A stretch of DNA of 64,000 bases from Ascaphus truei (lineage: Eukaryota; Chordata; Amphibia; Anura; Ascaphidae). The stretch covers positions 214,749,245 to 214,813,244 of the forward strand of contig CM071568.1 in assembly GCA_036426205.1 (NCBI GenBank), written 5' to 3'. Every line of letters begins with the position of its first letter. Within the stretch, counting starts at the first letter, position 1. Both the position numbers and the translations under genes were made by a program. The notes beneath the pieces were generated by a model, which was not told the origin of the DNA, did no database searches, and saw only the letters and a list, made by a program, of their open reading frames with translations. Shown in pieces: positions 10,367 through 22,579 of the stretch.

Positions 10367-11144
10367 AACAAAAGAAAAAGAAGCCCAAAAAGGTAGCACT
10401 CGGGTATACGATATGCGATATCAAAAGTACATTTTATTATTTGGATGTCACAAAACAGAATAAAAAGATAGCACAGAATTTAAAACATGGCATGGATCCC
10501 CTGTGCGTAAACCAAAGCTATATGCTGACTGGCATGTCTGTTAAATCATACAAAAGCACTGTAAGAAGCCAGGTAAATAGATTAATGATATCCCGGACTT
10601 AAATACAAATCCCAAAAGACAATGGGCCTCATATAGTGAGGATTGATAAAAATTATCGCCAGGGCATTTAAATTGATTGTTTTGGGGTGTTGCTATCACT
10701 CTATTCAGAAAGGCTCGATTACCTGTGATAGCAAAATTCCCAAAACGGGCGAGTTTCTGCCAGCGAGAGCATGGAGCCTCTGAAAAGGCCAAAACCAGCG
10801 ATTCATTTCTGCTGCAGAGAGAGCGGCTCTGAGAGAGCTGCCTCTCACAGCTGAAATGTCACCCGAAAATTATTTATTTAAATATACATTTCTTTCATAG
10901 TGTATATGTGCAGTGGGTCTCCGGAGCTGAACCGCGTTGGTTTCAGGTCCAGGGACCCCCTGCTTCCCAAGATACAGGCACCTTTATGGGGTGCCGGTAT
11001 CTCCTATGCAAGGAAATGTCTTCATCTGTCACCATTTCTTGATCTTCTTTATCTTCTATCTTCATCTGTCAATTCAAAAAGCCCCATGGTAAATCCTAAT
11101 CGATGTTGTCTCGTCGTCTTCTTGGGCTCCAAATGGTTAACAGC
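10367..11144. other. Unassigned repeats
   Basis: No gene is seen. A segment at about 10905-11010 with GAGCTGAACCGCGTTGG resembles one near 18885-18915 and is likely an interspersed repeat of unknown type. Confidence 0.4.
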
Positions 11145-11977
11145 CATTTGAAGCCTGGGGACAGTGTCAAAGAAAGGTGGGGAGGGGAAGGGATGCTGGG
11201 GGGGAGAGAAAGTGTGGATAAGAATTGAGGCATACCACTAGTGACCACATACAACCCTACCCTAGAGGGTATAAGAAAAATAATCAAAGATCTGCAACCC
11301 ATGCTGACAGAGGATGCGACATTAAAAGAAATCTTTCCCAAACCTCCCATTCTTGCATTCCGACAACCACCAAACCTCAAACAGAAATTAGTCAGCAGAA
11401 AACTCCACAACGATTTTAAAGACATGGATAATGGCACAAAACCGTGCAGCAACAAATGCTGCAAACTCTGCAAACACATTTGCCAAGATCCCACAGCCAG
11501 TCACAACCATAGAACATTCAATGTTAAAGGATCATACAGCTGCACATCCAGGAATATAGTGTATATGATTCAGTGCAACAAATGTAACCAAGGTTTCTAC
11601 ATTGGGGAAACCAGCCAAAAACTATAAGGAAGAATGAATATGCACAGACACTCTATACTCCATCACGAAGAAGGAAGATACAGCTCACCTGTGGGACATC
11701 ACTTCTCACAACCAGATCATTCCATAAATGATTTAAAAATCAAAATCCTCAATGGAATGTTTAAAAGCACCCAAGAACGGAAAACATTTGAACTCAGAAT
11801 GATAAGACTCTTTGACACCAAAACCAAAGGACTTAATGCAGACATGGGTTTTCTCACACCCTATCAAAATTGTTTGTAATTATCCTGCTTGCCTCAATTC
11901 TTATCCACACTTTCTCTCCCACCCAGCATCCCTTCCCCTCCCCACCTTTCTTTGACACTGTCCCCTGGCTTCAAACA
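11145..11977. repeat. Inverted repeat around a PLE fragment
   Basis: The left arm (11145-11232) is the reverse complement of the right arm (11890-11977), about 88 bp each with few differences. The right arm is the start of the PLE 3' UTR. The left arm is a short inverted copy of that UTR placed at the truncated 5' end of the same PLE. Inverted partial copies at the 5' boundary are known for PLE insertions and reflect the target-primed integration mechanism. Confidence 0.8.
11226..11879 (+). pseudogene. PLE C-terminal GIY-YIG domain
   Basis: The frame encodes the linker and endonuclease of a Penelope-like element. The cysteine cluster CSNKCCKLCKH is followed by IVYMIQC and GFYIGETS (the GIY-YIG core), then H..., PVGHHF and E..MI..FD further on, as in PLE nucleases. 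A single in-frame TAA (11625-11627) breaks it just after the YIG motif. The RT domain is missing through 5' truncation at about 11226. The catalytic core is otherwise recognisable. A hammerhead-like motif lies 200 bp downstream. Confidence 0.85.
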
Positions 11978-12079
11978 CTTAACACCCTACCTTATCTACA
12001 GTAAATATCTGTTTTTTTTGTTTGTTTTTTTCCTCTCGCTACACTCTTTTAGCCATTGAATCCTTTGTATATCAGTATT

Positions 12080-12122
12080 GCTGACCTGAAGAAGAGAGGA
12101 GAACTCTCGAAAGCTTGTCCAA
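12080..12122 (+). ncRNA. Hammerhead ribozyme-like motif in PLE 3' UTR
   Basis: Box 1 CUGAAGA (12086-12092), stem II GAGAG/CUCUC (12094-12098 with 12104-12108), box 2 GAAA (12109-12112), a short GCUU and the GUC cleavage triplet (12117-12119) occur in the correct order. This is the arrangement known for minimal PLE hammerheads. Stem I pairing is weak here. It ends the PLE whose GIY-YIG domain lies at 11241-11879. Confidence 0.7.
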
Positions 12123-12185
12123 TGACATAAATTGTTAGTCCAATAAAAAAGGTATCACCTAATACTGAAGAACTCATTTATTCTG

Positions 12186-12187
<2 letters not shown>

Positions 12188-12244
<57 letters not shown>

Positions 12245-12482
12245 AGCAACCAGCAGGTGGAAATATTTGTATATCCATAATAATAAATTATATGGTATAG
12301 TATATAATATGGTGGACCTCTGTAGTCTCAAAATAGGGGTATTAATTGTGTAGGAGTGTGTGATCCATTAAGGTGATCTTTCCGAAATGGTCAATACAGA
12401 TCAGAACATTCCTTATTACTATACACCTGGATCCCCAAACATAGCCCACAGAACTAACAACCACTTACACATGGCCACACAA

Positions 12483-12551
<69 letters not shown>
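12188..12551. repeat. Two (TA)n microsatellites with spacer
   Basis: Long TA runs occupy about 12190-12244 and 12487-12551. The roughly 240-bp spacer contains no recognised feature. Confidence 0.9.
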
Positions 12552-12555
<4 letters not shown>

Positions 12556-13195
12556 AACTGTAAATATTACTGTATGTTCATTTGCATGTCTTAGACAGGT
12601 CTGCAACCCTGTCTTTCCCCATTATCGCCCAGCATACAGCACTTCCACTGCAGCAAGGGATTCTGGGAAATAACATGCAAATGAGCACTCAGTGCCACCT
12701 TTTGTCTCAAGCGCGTATTACACAAGCAAATCCTCAAGCCAATGCATGCTGTTTTAAACACAGCTTTTAGACAGAGGCTGGGATGGGTTGCAAAGCCATT
12801 AAACCCACTCACAGACATGTTTCAACCTTGATGGGTATCATCAGTGTGAGGTTGGTCTTAATGGCTAAGCTGGTTGAGACTAGACTAGGTAATCACCACT
12901 ATTATTAAGGTTATGGTGGTTAAAAAAAAGTGGCAAAAACCCTCCACAGTAAAGCATAAAGCAACTGTAAATATTACTGTATGTTCATTTGCATGTCTTA
13001 GACAGGTCTGCAACCCTGTCTTTCCCCATTATCGCCCAGCATACAGCGCTTCCACTGCAGCAAGGGATTCTGGGAAATGACCTGCAAATGAGCACTCAGT
13101 GCCATCTTTTGTCTCAAGCTCGTATTACACAAGCAAATCCTCAAGCCAATGCATGCTGTTTTAAACACAGCTTTTAGACAGAGGCTGGGATGAGT

Positions 13196-13198
<3 letters not shown>
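12556..13198. repeat. 407-bp tandem repeat with hammerhead motif
   Basis: AACTGTAAATATTACTGTAT begins at 12556 and again at 12963, a period of 407 bp. The two units share at least 230 bp with few substitutions, including a short open frame in each (12582-12770 and 12989-13177). Unit 1 contains the hammerhead-like motif at 12808-12850. Unit 2 is cut off by a TA microsatellite before the corresponding position. A tandem array of small units each carrying a hammerhead resembles the layout of retrozymes and PLE-derived non-autonomous elements. Confidence 0.8.
12808..12850 (-). ncRNA. Well-formed minimal hammerhead ribozyme motif
   Basis: On the minus strand CUCACA and UGUGAG form a perfect six-pair stem I. 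The canonical box 1 CUGAUGA follows (12838-12844). Stem II is ACC/GGU with a CAUCAA loop, box 2 is GAAA (12820-12823), stem III is minimal and the cleavage triplet is GUC. All conserved core bases are canonical. Stem II is short. Known relatives are the type-I hammerheads of PLEs and retrozymes, where dimers are needed because stem III is so short. This is the best ribozyme candidate in the window. Confidence 0.75.

Positions 13199-13231
<33 letters not shown>
13198..13231. repeat. (TA)n microsatellite
   Basis: Alternating TA run that truncates the second 407-bp unit. Confidence 0.9.
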
Positions 13232-13232
<1 letters not shown>

Positions 13233-14649
13233 CACGATCTGCTATAACGCTAATCCGCATATAACGCGGTATTCATGTGGCTCCCGTTTTTTATTTTTTT
13301 TTGGGAGGGGGGGTGGGGGGGGGTTTGGGCAAAATTGGGACAAAACATTAATAAAAGCTTAAAATAAAATAAAAACACAAACCCATCAAACAGCACAATA
13401 GAACAGAAGAAAACTGTATAAGTGAATAGGACATAATCTAAAGATCTCCTACCTCTCCTCTTTATGGGATTGTGCTGCCTTTGCCACTGCTCTGTGGGTG
13501 GCTGTGGGCGCTATTTGCGGGCTGTGGGTTCTGTGCATTGTGCGCGCTCTTTGGGAACTCTGTGTGCTGTTTGAGTTCTGGGCGCTGTGGGCGCTCAAGG
13601 CCATGATCACAAAGCACCCTACCACTGCTGGGACATAGAGGGGCTATTGTGGCAAGACACACCGCGGACATCACACCGAAGTCCTCCTCTTTGGGTTCCT
13701 GCGTCTGAACGGGCTGAGTTGTACTCAAAAATGCATTTTATTCAGCTCTGTTTGTGAGTGTGTATTTTTATCCCTTATTCCATAAATTTATTGTTATACA
13801 ATTTTACGCTATGAGTGCTCCTGTTTTTTCTGTGTTTTTGTAGATATCCTCAAGGAAGTGGTGTTCCCTTCATTCGGGCTGCAGAGACTCTTTTGGATAG
13901 CAATTGGAATATCTTGGGATTTGTATATATTTTTTATATATATTTTTCTGGACATTTTTATTTTTAATGTATTTTTTATGCATTTTATTAGTTTAATACA
14001 TTAATTTTTATTCTATCCACTGTGTTTAGCATAGGTTTTTTATTCTTATCTGTATTATTTTTACTTTTATTTTTACAATCACCTTTTATTTTTATAGAGA
14101 TATTACTGTATATAGTGATAGGTTGGCGCTAATATTTTTTCTCTTGTTGTTTTAATCTTGTATCCTTTTTGTATTGGCTGCCCCTGCTCTGTATAATATC
14201 TATCTCTATATATTGTATAGCTATACTATTATATATTCACCATGATAAAATTGTGAACGAAAGACTACTAGAAAGACGAGGAGTACATTTTAATGTTTAG
14301 ATGTCATACGGTTTCTGAAAAAGAAATTCATGTGATTTGAAAAACATTTTGGATGTATGGAAAAATTTACCAGGATGAATGCGTCATTGGTTAGAACTTT
14401 GCTTTCTCTCACAAATTATCTAGAGAAAAACATTATTCCAGAGGTGCTTATTAGATTTCTAAAGAAACAATCACTTTTGAAACAGATGATGAATTTTCCA
14501 GAAATTAACTAATGAGGCACTGGAAACTTGCTAGGGTCTCTTTAATTAACATTTAATCACATATAGAAAAGGACAAATTAAAGACGCTGAAAAAAGAATT
14601 TGAGGAGATCCACCAGTGCATCCATTAAACCTTTGAACATTCAGAGAAT
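13232..14649. other. Unassigned AT-rich DNA
   Basis: A G-rich tract lies near 13303-13325, and T-rich sequence extends from 13740 to 14240. No gene is recognised. The minus-strand frame at 13462-13728 has no known domain. Confidence 0.45.
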
Positions 14650-17385
14650 TTGATATTGATGAGGCTGTAACAAAAGGGGTTTTACATTTTGAAGATTAAA
14701 TATTGGAAGTAAAGAAGAATAAATTGCAAGAGCAAGGATGTTAACGCAAATGAACAGAGTGGGACGGCTAGAAAACAGGTGACTTTATTATAAATCTGCA
14801 ATTTGGGAGAACTCCATCATCTCCAGTATGGTCACAGCAGGGATTATAAAGCTATAGATCAACAGATCATATGGAAAGATTACGAACCAGTTCTCAGGTA
14901 ATTCTCAATTAGTCCATTCCTGGAGAAAAAGCCCTATGGCAAGATCTAAAGCCTCCTTCACCTGAAACCCACAGTTTCTGTCATTCACTGTCCCAAGTCT
15001 CTAATATAAAATTTTCTCCACCTGCGTAATCTAGAATTAGTAATCTATTACTATGACCTATCTATGAAAAGTCAAAAATGAAGGAGCAACGCAAAAACTA
15101 CCTCTAGGTCGAATCCGGTACCAGTAGATTTTTTTTTCACCTAAAAAATAAAAACTCTCCGTCTGTTATTTCTTTTTTCGAGGAAAGGATACAACACCCG
15201 CCCACGACAAGGGATGAATATCCCCTATGGGACCAACAGGAGCATCCCAGACTTCCCAAAGGAGAAAAGAGTCAGAGGGATCAGAGGAGGAAAAAAAGAC
15301 AAAGAAAGAAGGGAAGAGACTAATGGTGGCCGCGCCAGTAGAAGTATGGTATCTAGAATTTATCCACACATAGCCGGAAAACTTACACCCCATCATATCT
15401 CATTGCTGTAAAAGGTCTCTTCGTTTTCACCTAGGCAGTTTACCCCAATCGTTTGAGAGTTGTTTGTGGAATGCTTAACAGGTTCATACACAAGCTCACC
15501 CTGATGAGACATGTTCCACCTCTAAAATAGAGGTCCAGTGACAGTATAGATACCAACTTTAATACACAGAACAAGTATGCATTCGTGAACTTACCCTCAT
15601 TCTTGTGAGAGAATGACATTATAGATAATTTTCTACTAGTACAACAATCATCATATGTGTGATTCAATTTTACCACACAACTTTTACTACCCTTTTGAAC
15701 TCAGAACTTGACTGTGAGCCGATATTTGATCAGGCGTCCCACCCAGCCTCCTGAAACCATGTGGGGAATCTTCCCAGCAGTTGGTTTCTGGTATTCGGAT
15801 CTGGCCCTGGACTTCAAGCACTCACCCTTTCATCCGTTTCAACTTATTTTTTCCCTACCAGTCTAAGGGAACTCTTGATAGCAAACTTCTACACAAACAC
15901 CATTGTTCTGAGGACTTGAACAGCTATGTCAGAATAATCTCTCTGACAACACAGAATCTAGCAGGGGGGAAGAATGGGCTTTGAAAACCTTAAGACAACA
16001 CCAATATTGTGTAAAGACAAGCGACAGGAGGGGCTATCGTCTTGCAGGATGACAGATGACTATGTGTCCAAAGCTGCCCGCCTCTTAATGGACACGCTCA
16101 TCCAATCGTATACTGGATCAGATCCGTTGTAGATTTTCATTGGCCTATCAACACTCATTCACACGATGCACTTAGTATGGGTATTATCACTAAAGTAGAG
16201 AGCACTTTTTTGTTTAATTAGACACCCTATAACACCGGTTTTTTATCATTTTGCCCCAAACTGCACAAAGACACTACACATACCCCTGGTAGAACCCATC
16301 ATCTCGGGGTGGGATCAATGACGTCGAACGTGTCACCAATATGTCGATTATTTTCTTCAACCGTATGTGAAATTTGTTTACCATCTGACATTAAGGACCC
16401 GTTGCACGTCATTGACTCCACCTCTGAGATCACTGGAAAGACACATTTGTTGGGCTACATGTATTTATGTTCTCTTTACACCTGCATAGATCCATTACGG
16501 GCCTCAGAAGCCATCAATCTTTTCTATCCTCAGATTTCAAATTTAGCCACGTGTCACAAAAAGTTTTATTTATCGCTGTATTAGGTTTATTTTGACACAC
16601 ATAACTAGTTCACTCTCACTTTGATGACTTTTATTTGCAGACCTGTGGAACGGCCATGTGTACCAGATTTGCTCCCGCTAATGCGAGCCTCTTTCATTGG
16701 GTTTGTGGGAGAACCTCCATGTTTGGGCAATGCACGGCTGGTGGCTGGTCTGGTATTCCTATGGTCGTTCATAATGACATTATTATCATTTGGGATGGTG
16801 ATAAGGGCCACTGAAAGAATCTACTGGATCATTTAATGATACCATTGACAGGTGCTTAAATTTACCCACACCAATACATCCAATACGGTGGGTATTTCTA
16901 ATCTTGAGCTGTTCATTTATAGGTCGGCCATGAGATCTATAGTAAAACACACTTTAAACCGGTTCTCCACCATGGTACCCTGCAATACAGTGCAACCACT
17001 ACAAAAAGTGGGTTGAACAACATCCCCAGAGCCAATTCTTCTTTAGGATTCGCCGTAATTGTTCCCTCAACTCGGATTTCTCTGTTATCAAGGAGAGACC
17101 TTGAATTAATAAGTTTCTCCAAAAGGGGTATGATGGAACGGTGGTCAGAGGGCATTTGATGACAGCTCGCAGTATTGCTATGATGCTCTAACTCAAGAGG
17201 TCCAGGACCAGATCTGATCATGCTGGCCTTGATCCAGGGGTGGACAGATTTAGCGGGAATCCTTTGCATTCTTTTCCTAAGTTCATTACTAAGTACAATA
17301 GACTGGCCTATCAGGTCAAACATATTATCAACAGGCACTGGAACATTATTCAAAATGATCCTATTTTAGGTTCCAGGGTGCCAAC
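14650..17385 (+). pseudogene. Degenerate Penelope-like element
   Basis: Scattered fragments in all three plus-strand frames line up in PLE order. Around 15940-16050 a segment resembles the RT finger region. At 16225-16385 an LPK-H...PGR-I-SG type segment precedes the palm. At 16635-16700 a GTAM-TRFAP-A-LF segment matches the PLE RT motif before the catalytic box. At about 17290-17385 the frame resembles the linker preceding the GIY-YIG domain. Frameshifts and stops between these blocks make it an old pseudogene. The 5' limit is approximate. It differs in sequence from the minus-strand PLEs at 19.8-23 kb, so it is a separate lineage or much older. Confidence 0.6.
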
Positions 17386-17689
17386 ATGAGCTCCTATTGT
17401 CTTTAAAAAAGCAAGATGCTAGCTGGGTTACAATGATACAGTCACGTGCGTTTAATTATACCATTTAATTCATTTTAATCCCCCTTTTTATTCATTGACA
17501 ATCAATAAAGTATTTAACTATATAATATACATTTCGTTGTGATTGAGATGCTTTAATACTAGGTTCCTTTTCTCTTGTATAAACCAATTACGTCCCACCT
17601 AGTTAGCACCTCAACCTTGGTTTACAACTTAAGCTGTGCGGGTTGTTTTTCGTTTACGTTGTAGTGCAACTGTAGATAAGATAAGAAGT

Positions 17690-18131
17690 TGAAATACCTG
17701 CAGGCAGTAAATGTATCAGTGGTGTGTCTCCCGAGCGACGGGGAGAGGAGAGCGCTGTATATGCCAAAATGTGACCATGTTATAGTAACTGTACACGCCT
17801 ATGCGTTCACAATTTCAAATGAGCATACAGTACAGACTGCAAATGCATGTATACTGTAAAATATTTAAATTACATTACTGCGCGGCCACGCAAGTATGTG
17901 TACTGACGTAGGGGAACTGCGAAGGTATTAGACTTCCAAGACAACAGCTCGCGAACGCCCCCCTGAGTTTAGACGGCATTGCAGTTATTGCAGACAGCGA
18001 GAATAAAAGCTAATATCACGAGCGCTAAAATAACGCAATTCACTCCGGACCAAAAAAAACAAAAACGCATCTGACCGATATTATCAGAGAGCGCGGATAC
18101 AGCAGATTAGGTCTAAGGCAGCAGCCACTTG
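17690..18131 (-). mobile_element. Truncated end of a forkhead-family transposon
   Basis: The reverse complement of this segment resembles 28435-28880 of the large forkhead-bearing element. Shared blocks include GCGAGCTGTTGTCTTGGAAG, GCTCGTGATATTAGC and GAGAGCGCTGTATATGC. The outer end at 18131 is followed by TA (18132-18133) and, read inverted, starts CAAGTGGCTGCTGCCTTAGA. The second terminus was not found, so the copy is truncated and non-autonomous. Confidence 0.7.
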
Positions 18132-18133
18132 TA

Positions 18134-19585
18134 ATATGGGCATGTTTTAACACTGTGTCAATCAATTGGTAGCAGGTAATGTCCCCGGGTTAGGGTGCAT
18201 GGGAGCGGGGATTAACCCCTTAATTACTTATAGCGGTAACTAAACTGCTAGGGGGATTAAGGGATAGGGGCCATTAGATAGTATTTTTATATTGTGCTGT
18301 TGATGCACACGGAGATAACAAGAACGTGATGAGAATTGCCTTCATCCTGCCAAGGTTGATGTCAGTTTATTTTAATTTATGCTGCTGATTTTATGTTTAT
18401 TAAAATGAGTAAATGCCTATTATCACATATGGATAATAGTAAATTTTGCAATACTGTACTGTATGTATTTTTGGGGGGGGGTATTTTTGATGTATTGCAC
18501 CCAAAGGACCCCCAGACAACCCACGGGACCACCTGTGGGACCCCGTGGAGCCGCTGGGACACATGTGTGGACTACTTGAGGACCCCCAGGACAGACCCAT
18601 GAAACCATCCGGACCCCCACACCCCGCGTACCACCCAATGAACACCGCTGGCCTATGGTATCAATCTGCGAAGAAAAAAAATTTTTGTTTTTATGTAGTG
18701 GGCACAGGGGGGGTGGGTGTTTGTGTATTGGTGGGTAGATCATATTGTAATGTTACCACCTTCACCACCCTCTACTTGCTCCCAAAACCTGATTATTGGC
18801 CTTAAACCCCAGTAATTGCCTAGCAAGTATCTGCTGAGTAATGCATGCATTTTATTTTTTTATTTCATAGGCTTGTGTGAAGCAGGGGTTCCTCAGAGCT
18901 GAAACGCATTGATTTCAATGGAGGAAGAGATAGAGATAGAACCCAAATATAGCACTCAAGTTAAGATCTGGCTATGTGGTAGTGAAATGATTTAAAACAA
19001 ACTTCTTATATCACATGAAAATAAAATAATGGGTTTTAAAAAAACTGACGACCTGAAGGAGTGACTTCACATACTAGAACCAGATAGGTTTTGGGTTCTA
19101 GGAGTGTACTATAGCTGTAAAATACAGATAGCACAAAATTTGGCCTGGAACTCCAGTAGGAGCTGTTCCAATTATATTCACTGCTCTGAGTGGGTAGTAC
19201 TATAACCGCAACGCTTAAACAACCAGGTATAGCTAAGATAGTTAATGTGTGCTCAGGAACTGTCAGGTAAGTGGCTGCCGGACACTCACAAGAATAATAA
19301 GGTAAGTGAGGAGTTAAATCTCCAATCAATGATATTGGTAACCTTATTTTAGAACATACTGGACACCTAACAATCTCCTATTAAACCCCCAAAATAACCA
19401 CAACGTATATATAAGCATATGAGTGTCACAGAGGAGTGCTACTGAGCATGGCAATATATATTTAAAACCAGACACAGAACATAAAACACAGACAAAGCTC
19501 AGCTTGCTGAACAGCCAGGGACCTAATTAGTATATAGTGCCTAAACCATAGGTGGAACAACAGATGCCAGAAGAAAATATATATT
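18134..19585. other. Unassigned repeats
   Basis: A G-rich run lies at 18472-18482. GAGCTGAAACGCATTG (near 18896) resembles the repeat at about 10920. No gene is recognised. Confidence 0.4.
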
Positions 19586-19589
19586 ATGA

Positions 19590-19765
19590 GCGTATGAAAC
19601 AGTTACAGACCAGATTAAAGTGTGAGACAGCCTTAGATTTGAAAGAACTTAGACTGGTGGTGGATATCAGAGTCTCTGGTAGGTTGTTCCAGTTTTGGGG
19701 TGCACGGAAGGAGAAGGAGGAACGTCCGGATACTTTGTTGAGTCTTGGGACCATGAATAGTCTTT
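19590..19765 (-). pseudogene. LINE C-terminal fragment
   Basis: A minus-strand frame reads GRSSFSFRAPQNWNNLP followed by SLSSFKSKA. The F..RAP..WN.LP...FK pattern is typical of the C-terminus of CR1/L2-type LINE polyproteins. It directly abuts the PLE linker fragment and probably truncated it. Confidence 0.45.
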
Positions 19766-19769
19766 TGAT

Positions 19770-22433
19770 GAATTGCTGAAAGTCTTTGTAGTCCTCATTA
19801 ACTGAAACTGACAGGCCTTGCATCTGGTACATGGATAAAAACATTGTGGCTTCTCCCCAAGCCAGGTCTTAGATGGTTTAGATTGAAAGAGACTGTGTAC
19901 AAGCCTGTTTTTGATATTTTTACTACGTTTGCAACCTGTACTTGGAGTATCCTGCAAGATTTTTTGGAGGTCAATGTCCTCTAGTAGTATATGCCAGTGT
20001 CTTTGAAGGATGTTTTTAATCTCCTGCCACTGACTACTGTTGCTACTAATAAATCTTACTGTTTCATCTGTATCTTTTGTTGTATTTTTAGAAAGTAAAC
20101 TCGTTCTTTGTGATGTTAGGGTTCTTTAATAGGCCTTTTTATGATCTTATTGCTGTAGCCCAGTGCACGAAATCTAGAAGCCATGTCTACCGATTGCCTT
20201 TTGTACTCTGCCGTTGACGAGCAGTTACGCCTTAATCTAAGAAATTGCCCTATTGGTATATTATTTGTTATATGTTTAGGGTGGTGGCTATTTGCCATCA
20301 AGAGAGTATTAGTTGAGGTGGGTTTCCTATATATACTTGTCTCTAAAATCCCTTCAGGTGTTTTAGATTTACAGATAGGCACAGTAGGGGTCCCTGCAGT
20401 CCCATCCCGCTGTGTTAATCCGATGGGCCTTTAAGAGTCTCACAGAAATGTTGAGGCAATTTTGAGGCAATGTTGAGGCATTTACTGTGAGACTGCCCAG
20501 AATCTCCCAGAATTTCCCAGGTAAGTGTTCTAATACTGGTGGCTGCTTCTGTAGTAATATCCAGGAATTCTATTTTAGTTCTGCTTGTTTGGAATGTAAG
20601 TTATAAATTGTGTTGGTTAGTGTTCAAAACTTTAATGAATTCTTTCAGATGTTCTTCTGTTCCATAGTAGCAGAATATCGTCAATGTATCTGACCCACAT
20701 CTCTACTTGTTCCGTGAATCTTTCCTTGTCTCTATGAAAACCACTGTCTCCTCCCACCAGCCCAGATATAAGTTGGCATATGTGGGAGCACAGATGGTCC
20801 CCATTGCGGTACCCTGTACTTGATGGTATAACGGGTGATTAAACAGGAAGTAGTTGTGGGTCACAGTATAATCAAGGAGTCTCATAACGAGTGCACTATA
20901 GAGTTTAGATTCCTCACTCTCAAGAAATGGGCAAAGTCGTTCATCCCATAATTGTGGGGATACTTGAATAGAGCCCCTCCACATCTAGGCCCACCAAAAG
21001 TCTATCTTGATCTAGTATTATATTTTCCAATTTAAGTAATACATTCTTGGTGTCCCGGATGTATGACAATCCACAAAAGGGCGCAAAAAGCAATCTAGGT
21101 AGACACTGACATAAGATGTAACATTATCAATTCCGGAGACGATAGGTCTTCCTGGAGGGGTGTAACCCCCTTGTGAATTTTGGGTTAAATAGTAAAATGT
21201 CACTGTTGGTGGAGTTTTGATTAGCATAAAGTCATATTCATGTTTAGAGATCAGTTTTGACCCAAAGCCTTCTTTCAGTATTTCTGTTAATTCCCTTTAG
21301 AATGTAATAGTAGGGTTGGTCTTCAGGATTGGATAGCACTTGTTGTCTGACAATAGACGTTTACACTCAGTTATATATACAATTTGGTCAAATAAAATGA
21401 TATTCCCTCCCTTATCAGATGGTTTTATGATTATTGTGTTGTCATTTTCTAAATCCTTTAGTGCCATTCTTTCTGCAAAAGTGAGATTTTATTTATCTTT
21501 ATTAACAGTTATTTTCATAAGAACTTTCGTAACTATTTAGCAAAACGCATCTACATTAGTACTCATTTCCGAAGGAGGTACAATAGATGATTTATTTTTT
21601 ACATTTGTAAAAGGTCCCCCTCCTGGAGGTTTCAGACTTTCCTTAGCCAAACTTTCAAGAGTCTCTACATTATTACTGTCTTTGGTGTTAAGATCTTCCA
21701 AAGGTGTATTTCTGTTCTGCCACAGTCTACCGCGTTGAAAGAATTTGTGTAGATTTAGCTTTCGTCAGAACAAATTTTGATCTTATACACACTCAAAGAT
21801 GTCAATTTGACTAGTAGGGCAAAAGGATAGTCCTTTGGAGAGCAGACTAATGTGTTCAGAGTTAAGTTGTTATTGGGAAAAGTTGATTACCTGGGTCGTC
21901 TGTTTTTTTTCTGTGTCCCCCTCTTTTTTGGTTGTTCCTGGTTAGCCCATTTCTACCTGTCACGGAAGAAGTCCACCCTTCCCCCTTCTGGTTTTCCTTT
22001 TGTTGGAGTGTTGTTATAGAGGCCTATTTCCCCTAAAAAAAGACGTTGGTCTCTGTGGTTTGGGAAAGGGAAGACTAGCACCTGTATGTGACTTGTCTAT
22101 ATTACAGATAGCTTGTTCAAACTCTGTATCACTCCCAGATACCTTCCACTCATTGGAGGATTCGTGTACCTGTGTATAAGTTTGTTTAGGTTGACATCTA
22201 GTTTTAAATTGGAAAATATTTCCTTCTTTAAAATTCTCAGAATCACGTAGACATTTTCTTGGCTGTCTTTCTTTTATCTCTTTAGTCAGCTTTTCAATAT
22301 TGTTTTTTAATTTACTTTCTAGTTGTTCAAAGTCTGGTTTATTCTGCCATGTTTTAAGATCTATCAGTAGGGTATCAATTTCCAAATTGACTGATTCTAG
22401 TCTTTTGGTTTCGAATTCCACTAATAATTTCAT
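19770..22433 (-). pseudogene. Penelope-like element, near full-length but broken
   Basis: Read from 22433 down, fragments appear in PLE order. First comes an N-terminal coiled-coil-like region (22433-22014). Next is a PPGRPIVSGIDNVTSYVS segment (21227-21018), the RT region before the palm. Then comes GTAMGTICAPTYANLYLG (20984-20703), the PLE RT palm motif. The thumb TSTNTLLMANSHHP and IGQFLRLRRNC follow (20382-20116), then the CTRCKAC linker cluster (about 19840). Multiple frameshifts separate these blocks. No GIY-YIG domain follows because a LINE fragment truncates it near 19765. Confidence 0.85.
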
Positions 22434-22579
22434 TAATTGCGACGAACATTGTCAACAACACGTATCAAAGCTTTAAAAAGTCTGTCACCACTATAGCCTC
22501 TCTGAATAAACTTTTCAAACAACAACACGGATTGCATTTCAATTTTTTTTTAGTTCATTACAATTCTGTTATAGACCAT

